Positions 1 through 10,245 of a stretch of 64,000 bases of DNA are shown piece after piece. Origin of the DNA: Colletotrichum lupini. Taxonomy: Eukaryota > Ascomycota > Sordariomycetes > Glomerellales > Glomerellaceae. The notes under the pieces are model-generated. The model was not told where the DNA came from and ran no database searches. It was given only the letters and a program-made list of their open reading frames with translations. Each line of letters opens with the position of its first letter. The first letter of the stretch is position 1. The DNA lies in NCBI RefSeq assembly GCF_023278565.1, contig NC_064682.1, positions 682,001-746,000 on the forward strand, read 5' to 3'. The position numbers and the translations under genes are program-made.

Positions 1-1738
1 CTTCTTGTCGGCAGACCTACATACCGGGAAGAAGATGACGGGTATGTCGAAGCTCGGTTCCTTGACCATGCGCCTATAACCAGGAATAGGCAACCGAGAG
101 TTCGCCTGGTCAAGACACGACGTCTCCTTGTCGCAAGAAGATAGTATGCAAAGATCTTCCTAGTCGCCATGCAGGTAGAAATCGGTAGCTCTGTAATAGG
201 TAGATGCTCGGAACATGGCGTCGCGGATTGAAACCGGATTCGTCAATTTGTTTGGTGAAGGTTGAGATCAAGAGCTTGTTGAAGAGAGTTAGCTTCTTTA
301 TCATCACCTATGAGTACGCAATTACGCAAAGAGGCTTATCAAAAGATGACCATAGGCAACTTACTGTTACGTCGGACAACAAGACCATCGGATCGTCAGT
401 AAGCGCGACATTATGAAGCCGGTCATCACGATAAAGCCGAAGGGCGAGCAGTTTCCCATCGGGTTCAAGTTGAACAGTCCGCGTTTGCGAAAGTACTTTT
501 ACTGGCGAATGATATCCCATCACTTGCTTGGCAGCTTTGGCACATCCGCCTTGAAAATTTCTCTAGTTAGGCTCTTTTTCAAGATTGTTCATGCTCGACT
601 ATGAGGTAAACAATCCTTGTGAAAGTAGATGTACTCATGTCGATGCCATATGGGAGTTGGTTGGTAAGTATGACGATTCGATCCTAGTTCAGTCGTTCCT
701 GCGAAGCACGAAGTCAACCAAGGCATGAGTTAGGAAAAACTAGAGATGAATTTGCTATAGTCCACTTGCACCCGGTGTGATAGTAGGAGATGGCCAACCT
801 TTCAAGGGAATTGAATCCGGATTTGTGGTAACCCCGAGACGCGATGAGTCTCGAAGCCCCTTTTGCTCCCGACACATTGGGAAGGGTTTTTGCACCAACA
901 TCAGCGACCCTGACTCGCATATACTAGCCAAAGCCGGCTAACAAGAGCACACAGATACAGCCCACCTACTTAGAAAGACTTCCTAGTCACGTTGGGACGT
1001 AGATAGAGAAGTCATGGTTGGTACAACGTGGTCTAGTGGGTTTATTCCGGGTTTGTAGACCCATAAGACTGGTCTAAACGACAGGGTCTGGCTATCAAGG
1101 AAAACGACTCATCAGGTACGGAAAATAGTCTGATTACACGATGTCCACGTTGTGCTTCAAGCTCGCGCTCAACTCAAAATGGTAATTTAGAAATCCCGAT
1201 GCAGTACAAAACTGGGGAAGTTACCATGGCTACTGTAACATTATCACTTTTCTATGCGTTTGACTGCTAATTCTCATTGATTCCGAGAAGTGATCCATCT
1301 CCGGTATGAGGAACGTAGAAATGGACTTTTCGTTTCTTACTACGCCACCCTTCCTGGTTTTCAAAAATCAGCCTCACAGAACGATACCACCTTCTAGGTA
1401 TACAGAGAAAGCCCCCAAACAACAGGCATGCTACGATCGGTGCCGCAAAACACTACATATTACAGATAAACCGGTCCCCCGTCACCCCCTCTGAGAAGAG
1501 GCATTGTAGCCCCTTCAATGTATGACAATGTCTGCGGCTGTGCGGGAGCTCTCATACTTAGTAATCGGACGAATCGCAGAGGTAAGAGTGTTGTGCTTAG
1601 CGAATCGAGTCCGACTGGCACATTTTCGAGAGGAGAGATCAAAGCGAAGCTACTATATGTCCGACCTATGAAACCAATCCTACTTCTTCACACGCAGATT
1701 TGCCCGCTCTATAAGGGTTTGGCTGGTCATCTACCCAC
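1..1738. other. Gene-poor left edge, no confident gene
   Basis: No reading frame here has a domain I recognise. On the minus strand a frame running off the left edge (about 1-150) has plausible coding composition with scattered cysteines, and short minus-strand frames lie at 110-523 and 714-920, but none has a clear start, splice sites or known motif. They may be remnants of decayed genes. No repeat or RNA gene was recognised. Confidence 0.4.
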
Positions 1739-2162
1739 CTAACCGCATTTGTCGCCGTAAATTCCACCATTCTGGTTCTTTTGGCCATCTGTACGACAAC
1801 AATCTGCCGACTGAGTTGAGTTAGTTATCATGGGTGTTGGTACTGCGTAACCAGCATGCTACTTACGCACTTGGCCTTCACTTCGGCACTGCAAAGTGGA
1901 GGAGGGTTGTTGCTTTGGCAGCCTCCATATATACCCTTGTTCTATCAGCGTACTATCTTGAGCTCAAAAACGAGATTTCCGACTTACCAGCCAATAGACA
2001 CAAGTGCCAACATCTTTGAAGCAACATCCCTCGCCAGGGATGCGCTTCCACGGTTTGCACTGTGCTCGTGTGAGATTGCGAAGTAAGCCTGTAATCGGGG
2101 TCTCTTACCGCAATGGCAACCGATGGGAGCAAAGCGGCGTATAGCAAAGCGTTCAGCTGCAT
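1739..2162 (-). CDS. Small secreted cysteine-rich protein, four exons
   Basis: Predicted 88-residue secreted protein of unknown function; a candidate effector or antimicrobial-type peptide by inference. Exons on the minus strand: 2162-2109, 2059-1988, 1935-1867, 1810-1739 (54, 72, 69, 72 nt). All three introns are phase 0 and 49-56 bp, with GTAAGA/GTAAGT donors and AG acceptors; the last has a CTAAC branch site. Exon 1 encodes exactly the hydrophobic signal peptide (18 residues, MQLNALLYAALLPSVAIA). The other exons encode about 70 residues with ten cysteines in the order C-CC-C-C-C-C-CC-C, enough for five disulfides. The stop TAG lies at 1739-1741. A TATATAG box stands 80 bp upstream. No single exon is long enough to be found as an ORF. 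I do not recognise the family. The neighbours 3276-3536 and 4317-4667 on the same strand also look like small secreted proteins. The joint agreement of phases, splice motifs and cysteine content is the main support. Confidence 0.72.
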
Positions 2163-2241
2163 GTTGTCTTGTTGTATAGTCAATACTTGTATGGTCTTCG
2201 ATCTGGTGCGAAGGAGATTCTCATTAGTGAAATTGCTCGTA

Positions 2242-2248
2242 CTATATA
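2242..2248 (-). promoter_or_regulatory. TATA box of the 10-Cys secreted protein gene
   Basis: TATATAG on the minus strand, about 80 bp before the ATG at 2162, a normal distance for a short fungal 5' leader. Called by motif and position only. Confidence 0.5.
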
Positions 2249-3275
2249 ATATTCTTCTGCCTCCATCATGGACGAGTTCAAGCGATGCCGGGAAAGAACA
2301 AGAAAACTCAATCTTTCTTTTTTGAACTATAATCAAGTTTCGATATGAATCTTTTTATATGAATACGAAGAAAGAAATCATTTGTTCTGTGACAAAAGTC
2401 CTAATGAATCTTGTCCAAATTCTCACACTGCTCACACTCATATCAATTTCAGCAATAACACTAGCCAAATCCGTCCCGAACTTAGTGATCGTAAAGTTCG
2501 CAGGGGCTTGATGTCACAGGACCCGTCTCGACACCTTAGGTAGACTAGGGCAATATTAGATTCGTTCTTACATTATCCATAATACGTTAATTACCGTATT
2601 GATTCGCTCTATGAAGCAGCGGTTATCAAATAAGGGTTTAGTAGGGATATATCAATAATTGCAGGAAGTAAGTAGCTACGGGAATATACCGACTATTTAT
2701 ATGATAAATGAAAAAAACAACTCTTATACTAGCATATCTTTAACAACCTCGGTTATGCTTACACAAGACTACATTATCTTAAAAGTACAGTATGATTATT
2801 ATTATAACGGGTGTAAGGGGATGGGTCCGACAGAATGTAGCTTATACTCAATTCTGAATTCTATCCGTTATTCTCTTTTCTAATCGAGCACAGGGTTTTG
2901 AGGTGTGAATGCTGGTGCTTACCAAGACGATTGACGTCTCTAATGATAATCGTTTGCTCGTTACCATTATAACTAACAATACACTATCTCACAACTTCAA
3001 TCATTAACCATATTGTTTGCTATTCCAACTGTCACTACTTTGCAAAGCATGTAGTATATTGTCGACGTGAACAAGAGACCTAGTGAAGAGTGTGACTCTA
3101 CACTTTGCCATATGAAGCATGATCATGACTCGCAACCCTCAAATATCCACCCTCATCGCCATACAAACGTTCCTTTACGGGGGTCATTTTTCTTCGTTGT
3201 TTGGATGCTAGATCATGACGTCTCAGCGCCAGCCAAAGATAGTTCTGATATTTTATTTACTCACCAGACTGTATT
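2249..3275. other. Intergenic, AT-rich, no gene seen
   Basis: This stretch is AT-richer than its surroundings, notably 2400-3060, and broken by stops in all frames. It may hold an old RIP-eroded repeat, but I could not find terminal repeats or a target duplication. It contains the promoter side of the 1739-2162 gene. Confidence 0.4.
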
Positions 3276-3536
3276 TTATTTGCCTTGTACAGTTGCGATG
3301 CATTTGCCATCGAACTGAGCAGCGTATGTGGTGCTCTCTGTCTTGAGATTGCATGACTGGTCCGCCGTGACACCGACGCGGGCTTTAGCTGCCCAAGGAT
3401 AAGTTGTCCAGCCCTTTCCGACGCAGCCTTGACCGACATTCTGGCCCGTAGAAATTTCTCTGACCCAAAAATGGCAGCCTGGGGCCGTAGCGGCAATTGC
3501 AAGGCCTGCGTGGGCAACAAAGATAAGAAAGCGCAT
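3276..3536 (-). CDS. Small secreted protein with four cysteines
   Basis: Single-exon 86-residue protein. The first 16-18 residues (MRFLIFVAHAGLAIAA) form a typical signal peptide, so the product should be secreted as a roughly 68-residue mature peptide. It has four cysteines (after TAPG, in GQGC, in DQSC and in DGKC), which could form two disulfides, plus several Trp/Tyr residues and a short hydrophilic C-terminus. A TATATT motif sits about 105 bp upstream. I do not recognise the family; by size, signal and cysteines it is a candidate effector-type small secreted protein. It lies between two other minus-strand loci of the same general kind. The alternative is a chance ORF, which the clean signal peptide and TATA box make less likely. 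Confidence 0.62.
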   Translation of the reverse strand: MRFLIFVAHAGLAIAATAPGCHFWVREISTGQNVGQGCVGKGWTTYPWAAKARVGVTADQSCNLKTESTTYAAQFDGKCIATVQGK

Positions 3537-4316
3537 TTTGGGTTTGAAATGTGAGGTTACGAGTCTTCGAGCAAGTGCGATACAATCAGACCTTTGATTA
3601 AGAAACTTGCTATTGGTGCTGAAAGTCGAGCAATGTCTGAAATATAAAATAACCTAAAGATATGGGCCGGGAGTGTAGTTGAAATAGCAACATGTGAGCC
3701 TATGAGGAGTCATGTTATGTTTAAATAACAATGGAACTGCCAGTCAGACCTAGGATCCAAATAAATTGGAACGGATATGACCGACAGTAGCGCTGTACAA
3801 TAGAGTTCAGGAGACCAGACGCCTGCAGTCAGCCTTGCGCGGAATGTGGATTTGGCATCAATCGAAACAACATCAGATCCGGTGGGATGATGACCGAAAC
3901 CACCCTGAATCAATTAGTTGTGCGTAGATTTAGCAACAGGCGACCGGTTGACGAAGTTCCCTTCTTTCTCAACTCAAATACGACCCAGAATCATACACAA
4001 CCGAGGATACTCTGGCGTATTTCTGGACAAGTGCGCCGAAAAGTCACTGATGGCGTTTTATCTTGGCCTTGGCCTAAGGGAAAAGTATTGACCACGATGA
4101 TTCATAAGTCGTCCTGATAGGAATGAGTATCAAGATTTAGCTAGAGAACAACGCAGAAGTCAATATAGAAGCCAGATAAGGTGCCAAAATTTCGGTAATT
4201 GTTTGCGAGAACAAATAGCTGAATAGCGAGAAAGATAAATGAAGGACCGGCCACACAGAGCAGAGTTGCGGTTACACCATTACCACCGCCGCGTTCTGCC
4301 CAGTTTTGCACAACAT
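3537..4316. other. Intergenic, nothing recognised
   Basis: Contains the promoter of the 3276-3536 gene and the 3' flank of the 4317-4667 locus. A minus-strand frame at 4141-4398 has a hydrophobic stretch but overlaps the 4317-4475 coding exon in another frame and has no independent support. Confidence 0.35.
3641..3646 (-). promoter_or_regulatory. TATA-like box of the 3276-3536 gene
   Basis: TATATT on the minus strand about 105 bp upstream of the ATG at 3536. Positional call only. Confidence 0.4.
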
Positions 4317-4667
4317 TTAGTAGCCATTGGGGCAACGGATCATAGTGTTGGAAGCAGTCACACGGCCGCCGCATCCGTGGTACGCTATGGAGTTGCACAG
4401 TCCTTGAGCGCTAGCACCACCAGCGACCTTCTCAGTAGGCACGGTATGAACCTCGCAAGGCGTGACGTTGATGAACTGGGTATATTGTTCATTTATAGTC
4501 AGCCCCCTTCTTCTTATTCTCTAAGTTGAGGGTAAAGTATTTACTCATAATAATGACGCCCTTACGAGACGCTAAAGTGAGGTCTTGCCTAGGTAGAAGA
4601 AGTAGACGTTGTAGGGACCGCAATTGCCACTACAGGTAATACCGGTAGGAACACTAAAGCAAGTCAT
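4317..4667 (-). pseudogene. Small cysteine-rich protein locus, probably broken
   Basis: Two minus-strand segments look coding. Segment 4653-4575 follows a TTTAG acceptor-like site and encodes a peptide with a Cys-rich core (ITCSGNCGPYNVYFFYLG). Segment 4475-4317 encodes about 52 residues ending RCPNGY-stop with four more cysteines (TPCEV, GLCNS, HGCGG, IRCPN). They are separated by an in-frame TAG at about 4572-4574, then a GTAAGG donor-like site and AG acceptors at CTTAG or CCCAG, so an intron of about 46 bp or more is plausible. The TAG could be a CAG codon changed by RIP (CpA to TpA), or could be bypassed by a GC-AG intron starting at GGCAAG. No convincing signal-peptide exon was found upstream. 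Function unknown. It may be a decayed relative of the adjacent small secreted protein genes. Confidence 0.4.
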
Positions 4668-5225
4668 TAAAAAGAAAATAATACAAACTTGTTGGATAGT
4701 TCATATTGAATCAATGGTCTGATCCTATAAAATTATTCCTAGAGCACAAAAAATCATACAAGACCTGGAATTTGTCATGATTTTGAATTTGCTGAATGCC
4801 TTCCAGGTTGGGTCGACACCTCATGCCTAAGATACCTACTCACCTTTTGAACCATATCTTACTTTACTGCACAGTAGGTTATATCTTAGTGTGGTAACAG
4901 CAGCTTTACACTGCCTACTGTAGCCGAATTTCGCGTACATAGGCGATTGAGTATCCACAAGACCCGACGGATGCAGAACGGGCATTGTAGGACAAAGGAG
5001 AGACCAGCAACAGAAAGGGGAACAATGTGTATGATTGTGAAGAACACAACATCTACAGGCCATGTTGGTGGTGGGACTTGGCTTCCTCAAACCATTGAAC
5101 ACCGTGCTCCAATCTCGGCCGTAGATTGGCTGCCCAGTTCAACGTCGCCAAGCACCCATTTTAGCTTCGCAGCTCCTTCCGCCCATTTTCAATGAGCGGC
5201 TAGTTGCCGCCTTCATTTTTGCAGC
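4668..5225. other. Intergenic, nothing recognised
   Basis: No coding signal with support on either strand. A cysteine-rich minus-strand frame at 4836-5102 has no signal peptide and no splice support. Confidence 0.35.
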
Positions 5226-5720
5226 TTACATACACAAACACAGCATGTTCGCGCTGGCCTTATGCCATGCTGACTTTCGAGATGTAGAATGACCAGAATC
5301 AGAGTTCGTGGGGGTCTGATGGGCTGCATATCCATCGGTGTCCGCAACGAGGTGCATCCCGAGCACATCGTCGCATCCGCAAGCTTCGGCCGTCTCAAAC
5401 CCCTGGCTAACTATCTCGAAGATGGTGTTGGAGGAGATGCCACACCAGAGTCCCCATCCGCCCTGTCGTTGACGTCTCCCCCGCCTCGTGGCCCAGACCT
5501 TGGCCAGAAACCTCGACCACATTCGATGTACGGCTTCTAGCCAGAGCCAGCGTCCCCTGCAAAACCTAAGAGCTACTGCATACATGTAACCTCTACAAGC
5601 TCGTCCTGAAGCAGGCCAGGCACACAGTCTTTGCCCTGGTTCCCATGTCGAATGATGTGATAGGGCCCCAGTCCCGTTTCAATCTCGGTCTACGGCAGGG
5701 CGAACCCATATAACCATCTG
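5226..5720 (-). pseudogene. Coding remnant, family not recognised
   Basis: Minus-strand frames in this stretch read like protein. One covers about 5690-5577 (contains HGNQGKDCVPGLL). Another covers about 5480-5330 (contains ISSNTIFEIVSQG and LGMHLVADTDGYA). They are in different frames and separated by stops. I cannot join them into a gene or name the family. This is most likely a degraded gene; a multi-exon gene with introns I could not place is the alternative. Confidence 0.25.
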
Positions 5721-5752
5721 ACCCAGGCCGGCGGTACGCAACGACTTCCACA

Positions 5753-5848
5753 ATGATTGTTCAAAACCCAGACTTCATTCTTCTCCTACTAGCACGGAAC
5801 AGTTCTGTCTCAGATCAATACCGCCTCCTGATCAGCTATCAAGACTAG
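5753..5848 (+). promoter_or_regulatory. Upstream ORF in the leader of the phosphate transporter gene
   Basis: ATG at 5753 opens a 31-codon ORF ending TAG at 5846-5848, about 185 bp before the transporter ATG. Other short ATG-stop units follow before 6033. If the mRNA starts upstream of 5753, these uORFs could damp translation. The transcription start is not known, so the role is inference. Confidence 0.3.
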
Positions 5849-6032
5849 CATCATCATCATCGAGGAGCATGAGATCGAATTAGCACAACATGTCTGGAAG
5901 ACCGGGATCCGCCGAAGAAACGGGAGCCGACGTCGAGACTTCATCGGCCATCTGAGTGTTTGATCTGAGACCATCTAAGCTTTTATCGCTTCCAAGAGCG
6001 TACCACTGAAGACTAAAGCCCGGCGAGCTATC

Positions 6033-7996
6033 ATGGCCGCCGCACTGCATCAATATGACTACGTCTTCGCCATCACCACCATCTTCTCCTTTCTCGATGC
6101 TTGGAACATTGGTATGTCTCACCAGGTTGTGCTAGAATAGACCTGCTGCAGAACTTCGATGGAGCTGCCCGTACACATACAACTGATCATGTGAAATCCA
6201 GGCGCAAATGACGTCGCAAACTCATTCGCGACGTCTGTCTCCTCCCGCTCCCTCACAATGAAACAAGCAATGGCCATTGCTGCCGTCGCCGAGTTCTCCG
6301 GCTCCGTAGCCGTCGGTTCCCGTGTGACTGACACTCTCCGTAATAAGATCATCGACCCGCACCTCTACGCCGCCCAACCTAGCGTCCTTCTGCTCGTCAT
6401 GATGTGCGCCATCTTCGGCTCCTCCGTCTTCCTTAGCATCGCTACGCGCAACGGCTTGCCCGTCAGCACGACGCACTCCATCATTGGTGGACTTGTTGGC
6501 GCCGCGACCGCGAGCGTGGGTATCTCGAAAGTTAGTTGGGGGTGGGACGGGGTGTCGCAGGTGTTTGCGGCGTGGGTTGTTGCGCCGGGGTTGAGCGGGG
6601 CGCTCGGGGCGGTGATGTTTCTGGTGACAAAGAGATTCGTCTTGACCAAGGCGAATGCTGTGCGAAATGCCTTCTTTACGATTCCGTTCTACACCTTTTT
6701 GACATTTGGCTCGTTGACGAGTGAGTCCTCGCATTTCGCTCCCCTACCCCATTGTACGAGAATAGCGATGATTCCTTCACACCGAGACTAACACGCTGAA
6801 CAGTGCTCGTAGCTTGGAAAGGCGTCCAGCTCCAGGTTGAACTCACAGCAACCCAAGTCCTCATTGCAGTCTTCTCCGTCGCCACTGGCGCCACGCTCCT
6901 CCAAGCCTTCTTCCTCTTACCCTACCTCTGGCGCAAGATCGTAAACGAAGACTGGGAGCTCACTTGGCTCATGATGTGGAAGGGCCCCTGGCTCCTCAAC
7001 CGGCCCCCACCGCCCATACCTCCAGCCGGAGTACGAAGAGTCAACATCAAGGACTACTACCGCGGTCACCTCACGGCCGACGAGCTCGCCTACGTAAGAG
7101 CATCGGAAACCCTCTTAGAATCAATTCAAAGCAGCCAAACGCCCTCAGACCTCTTCAAAGACGACCACCCCATCCTCTCGCCGCCAGTCCTCGAACCCCC
7201 TCAAACCCCAGGAGCAACATCGACAACATCAGCCTTGACAGAAACCACCCGCCGGCCCTCCTCATCCTCCTACTCCTCTACTTCAGAACACATCCCGCCT
7301 CGCCCGCCAGGACCCAACACGAGCCTCCCCGTCCTCACCTGGCACCTCAACCGCATCCTCCTCCGCGGCCTAGAACAAGACGTCATCACAATGCAAAAGC
7401 GCAACGCCGTTCTCTCCTGGGACATCGCCGACATGCACGCCCGCGCCCCGCACTACGACAACCGCGCAGAACACATGTACAGCGCCCTCCAGATCCTGAC
7501 CGCCTCCGCGGCAAGCTTCATCCACGGCGCAAACGACGTGGCCAACAGCATCGGGCCCTTCGCGACAGCCTACGACATCTGGCGCACGGGGGGCATCGAG
7601 ACGTCGGTGGGAGTGCCGGTGTGGATTCTCTGCTTCGGGGGCGGGGCTATCGTGCTGGGCTTGTTGACGTACGGGTACCACGTCATGCGGAACCTCGGGA
7701 ACAGGCTGACGCTGATTTCGCCGAGTAGGGGGTTCTGCATGGAGCTCGCGAGCGCGGTGGTGGTGATGATGGCGACGAAGCTTGCGCTGCCTGTGTCGAC
7801 GACGCAGTGTATTGCCGGCGCGACGGTCGGGGTCGGGTTGGCGAATGGGGATTGGCGGTCTATTAACCCGCGGCTCGTAGCGTGGATCTATTTCGGGTGG
7901 TTTATTACCGTGCCTGTGTCTGCGTTGTTTTCGGGGTCGTTGATGGCGTTGATTCTTAATGCGCCGCACTGGGAGGCGGCCATAAGGGGAGGATAA
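6033..7996 (+). CDS. PHO89: PiT-family phosphate permease (PHO89 / Neurospora pho-4 type)
   Basis: High-affinity, cation-coupled (probably sodium) phosphate symporter of the plasma membrane. Exons 6033-6111, 6202-6720, 6804-7996; donors GTATGT and GTGAGT, second intron with a CTAAC branch site; total 596 residues, close to the family length of about 590. The start MAALHQYDYVFA aligns with the usual fungal N-terminus. The family signature GANDVANS appears twice, at residues 27-34 and about 441-448, reflecting the two inverted PiT halves. Each half has several hydrophobic segments and a PVSTTH or PVSTTQ motif. A hydrophilic loop rich in Pro/Ser/Thr (about residues 270-400) separates the halves, as in fungal members. 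The first GANDVANS motif is split by intron 1. Several short uORFs precede the start. Expression is expected under phosphate starvation from family knowledge; I did not see a CACGTG NUC-1/Pho4 site in the 1 kb upstream. Confidence 0.93.
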
Positions 7997-8226
7997 GGCA
8001 AAGAATTTGCTTTCGATCGTGATGACGGGCCGGTACTAGGCCTTGGTGGATGTCGAGTCCTTGAATATGTTACGATACCCAAATCGTTGTGTTTTGGTTC
8101 TTTTGAGCGGGAGTCAACAGGTTCAGAGAAGTCTTGAGTATTGCCTAATAGAAAAAACCGCTTTGCACCAGGAAGCAGCATTATAAATGCGTGGGTATCG
8201 CCGCTAGCTAGTCTCGCTCACACAAC

Positions 8227-10245
8227 TCAGTGCAGTGCAAAGATCCGCATATCAGACTCTTTAGGCAGATACTTCAAAGCCCAGCCCACATGCCCATCAA
8301 GATACGCCTCCCCGATGACCGAAAAGTGCTCAACCGCGAACTCACCTTGCCTAGGAATCCTCCACAACTCCTCCTCCTTCTGCTCGTTCGTCATCGTGAC
8401 AACGCCGTATCCAGGCTGTCTCAGAGACTCCAGCAACACATGCTCAATCTCTGGTCCGTAAACCCCAGCATCCCTTGAGCGAAGCACGACGGGCGTGTTG
8501 CTGCCTACTAGATACGCAATCACGTCCCCCGCCGAAGCTTGCGCCGGCACGATACTCATCCTGCCCCCTCCTGTGGAGGCTAATCGCCTGCCTTCAAGGT
8601 CGGAGTCGCCGCCTGTCCGGGCAAAGTAGCCATAGAGACGTTTTATTACGCCGTTTGTGCCCGAGCCCACGAACTCGCGCTTCTTGCTGGCTTCAGAGGC
8701 CAGCCAACGCGCGAGGGATTCGAGAAAGTCAGCATCTCCTTCTCCCGACTGGTCACCGGAAACGGATGACTGCCTGTGGAAATTCTCGAGTGCCCCGGCC
8801 CACGTAGTACCGACGACCTGACAAAGACGCTCATGCTCCGCTTCCTTGCCCTTGAGCGGAACGTGTCGATATTGACCGAACCTGTCCCCCGAGGCGTAAG
8901 CGTTTCTATACATCCCCATCAACTCGGATCTCGCGGTGTCATAGTCTCCAGTCAGGTACGAATTCTGTAGACCAGATGGCATCACGCAGCTGACGTGCTT
9001 GATCGTCTCGACCTTCATGCCAATGTGGCCCAAAACAAGCGGCAGATCACTATTCGAAGACTGGGTAAAGGCATGGTGGACCTCCTTTTTCACTCTGATG
9101 TGGTCCAAGCTGTTGTCCTGGATCATGCAGAGCGGATTCCTCTTGGTGTACGAAGCTTCGAGATTCCAATCGGGTGCCCAGGATGGAAGGCCATCTAGTC
9201 GTTTCGAAGCGGGAGCATCGTCTACGTGAAACACCATCTGCTCAATACCAAGCTCGTAGAACATGTACTGGGCAACTTTGCCAAATGTACGACCGACCGA
9301 CATGTTGTAGTCAATCTTCAAGTATTGCTCAACAGTCTCGAGATCACTAATGATGCCAAACGTGGCGTATACAAAGTCGGCTGGGTTCGTGGCGCCTAGC
9401 CCTCTGCGCGCCTTGACGGCGCGGTGTAGAGGGAGCCTCGACTGGCTGGCCCAGCTCGCGTTCATATCCGCCAGGACGCGCCGCCTCTCTTCGTCGTTCT
9501 GCGCCCTCGGTGACGAGCCTGGGCCGCCGCCACCGAGGAAGAAAGCGCAGAACTCGCGCCATCGTATCCGTCTGCTGCCGCATTGGACCCAGGGATCTCT
9601 CGACAGGACAAGCTCCTGAAAGACCCAGACGCGCTCAAACCATGTCTTGGACAGCAAGCTCCAAGGCCCCCCTTCTCCTATCGCGGCGACGGCGGTACTT
9701 TCGCCGTTATCCGTGCCGGGCTCGGGGGCGAACTCACGGGGTACGGAAAATACTTCAGCCACGTCGGGCGTGAGATGGCCGAGGTGGATGACGGTGCTGT
9801 GGGCAGTCGAGTAGATTTGCCCCATCAACCTCACCTGGGCGTTGCGCTCGTCGACGTTATCCTGATCAATGCAGAGGGCGTCCGCCCAGACCCTCCTCAC
9901 GCGCGTGAGGTCGCGCAGGTCGCGCAGGGCGTCGTCGAGCGAGGCTGTGATTGCAAAGAGGTGCTCACGGCCGCCGCCATCGACGAGTCGGATCCGACAT
10001 GCCCGTTCTGAGGTGCCCCATACGTACGACAGGGCTGTGTACGGGTCGATCAGGTCGTAGTCGCACTCGGCGAGGGTGGTGTTGCGTAGGGATCCCCTGA
10101 GTTGGTCTGCGCGGGCGGCGGAGGGCTCGAGGAGGAGCAGCCTGAAGGCGTCGTTGTCATTACCGCCACCGCTGGTGCCGGTGCCTGTGGATGAGAGCGG
10201 TTCGTAGTCGTACCTGTGCTCGCATTCAGGCTCATACGCGGACAT
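8227..10245 (-). CDS. HET-domain (heterokaryon incompatibility) protein
   Basis: Single-exon 672-residue protein with an N-terminal HET domain, roughly residues 65-230. Diagnostic blocks are ALSYVWG (71-77) and VWADALCIDQDN (119-130), followed by a region ending AHSTVIHLG. HET domains are linked to programmed cell death in non-self recognition and share a fold with TIR domains; the specific trigger here is unknown. The C-terminal two thirds (about 440 residues) shows no repeat domain such as WD40 or ankyrin that I can see, and ends near an EYA/WALKYLP stretch typical of this architecture. The gene converges on the phosphate transporter, 230 bp apart. No premature stop or RIP-like damage. The start is the first ATG of the frame. 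Confidence 0.9.
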   Translation of the reverse strand: MSAYEPECEHRYDYEPLSSTGTGTSGGGNDNDAFRLLLLEPSAARADQLRGSLRNTTLAECDYDLIDPYTALSYVWGTSERACRIRLVDGGGREHLFAITASLDDALRDLRDLTRVRRVWADALCIDQDNVDERNAQVRLMGQIYSTAHSTVIHLGHLTPDVAEVFSVPREFAPEPGTDNGESTAVAAIGEGGPWSLLSKTWFERVWVFQELVLSRDPWVQCGSRRIRWREFCAFFLGGGGPGSSPRAQNDEERRRVLADMNASWASQSRLPLHRAVKARRGLGATNPADFVYATFGIISDLETVEQYLKIDYNMSVGRTFGKVAQYMFYELGIEQMVFHVDDAPASKRLDGLPSWAPDWNLEASYTKRNPLCMIQDNSLDHIRVKKEVHHAFTQSSNSDLPLVLGHIGMKVETIKHVSCVMPSGLQNSYLTGDYDTARSELMGMYRNAYASGDRFGQYRHVPLKGKEAEHERLCQVVGTTWAGALENFHRQSSVSGDQSGEGDADFLESLARWLASEASKKREFVGSGTNGVIKRLYGYFARTGGDSDLEGRRLASTGGGRMSIVPAQASAGDVIAYLVGSNTPVVLRSRDAGVYGPEIEHVLLESLRQPGYGVVTMTNEQKEEELWRIPRQGEFAVEHFSVIGEAYLDGHVGWALKYLPKESDMRIFALH

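Noticed and set aside
6222..6734. 170-codon minus-strand frame opposite the phosphate transporter
   Set aside because: It is antisense to conserved PiT codons and shows no motif; a shadow of a GC-rich gene.
6964..7969. Long overlapping frames (254 codons plus, 199 codons minus) inside the phosphate transporter
   Set aside because: Arg/Pro/His-rich shadows of the true frame, which carries the second GANDVANS motif.
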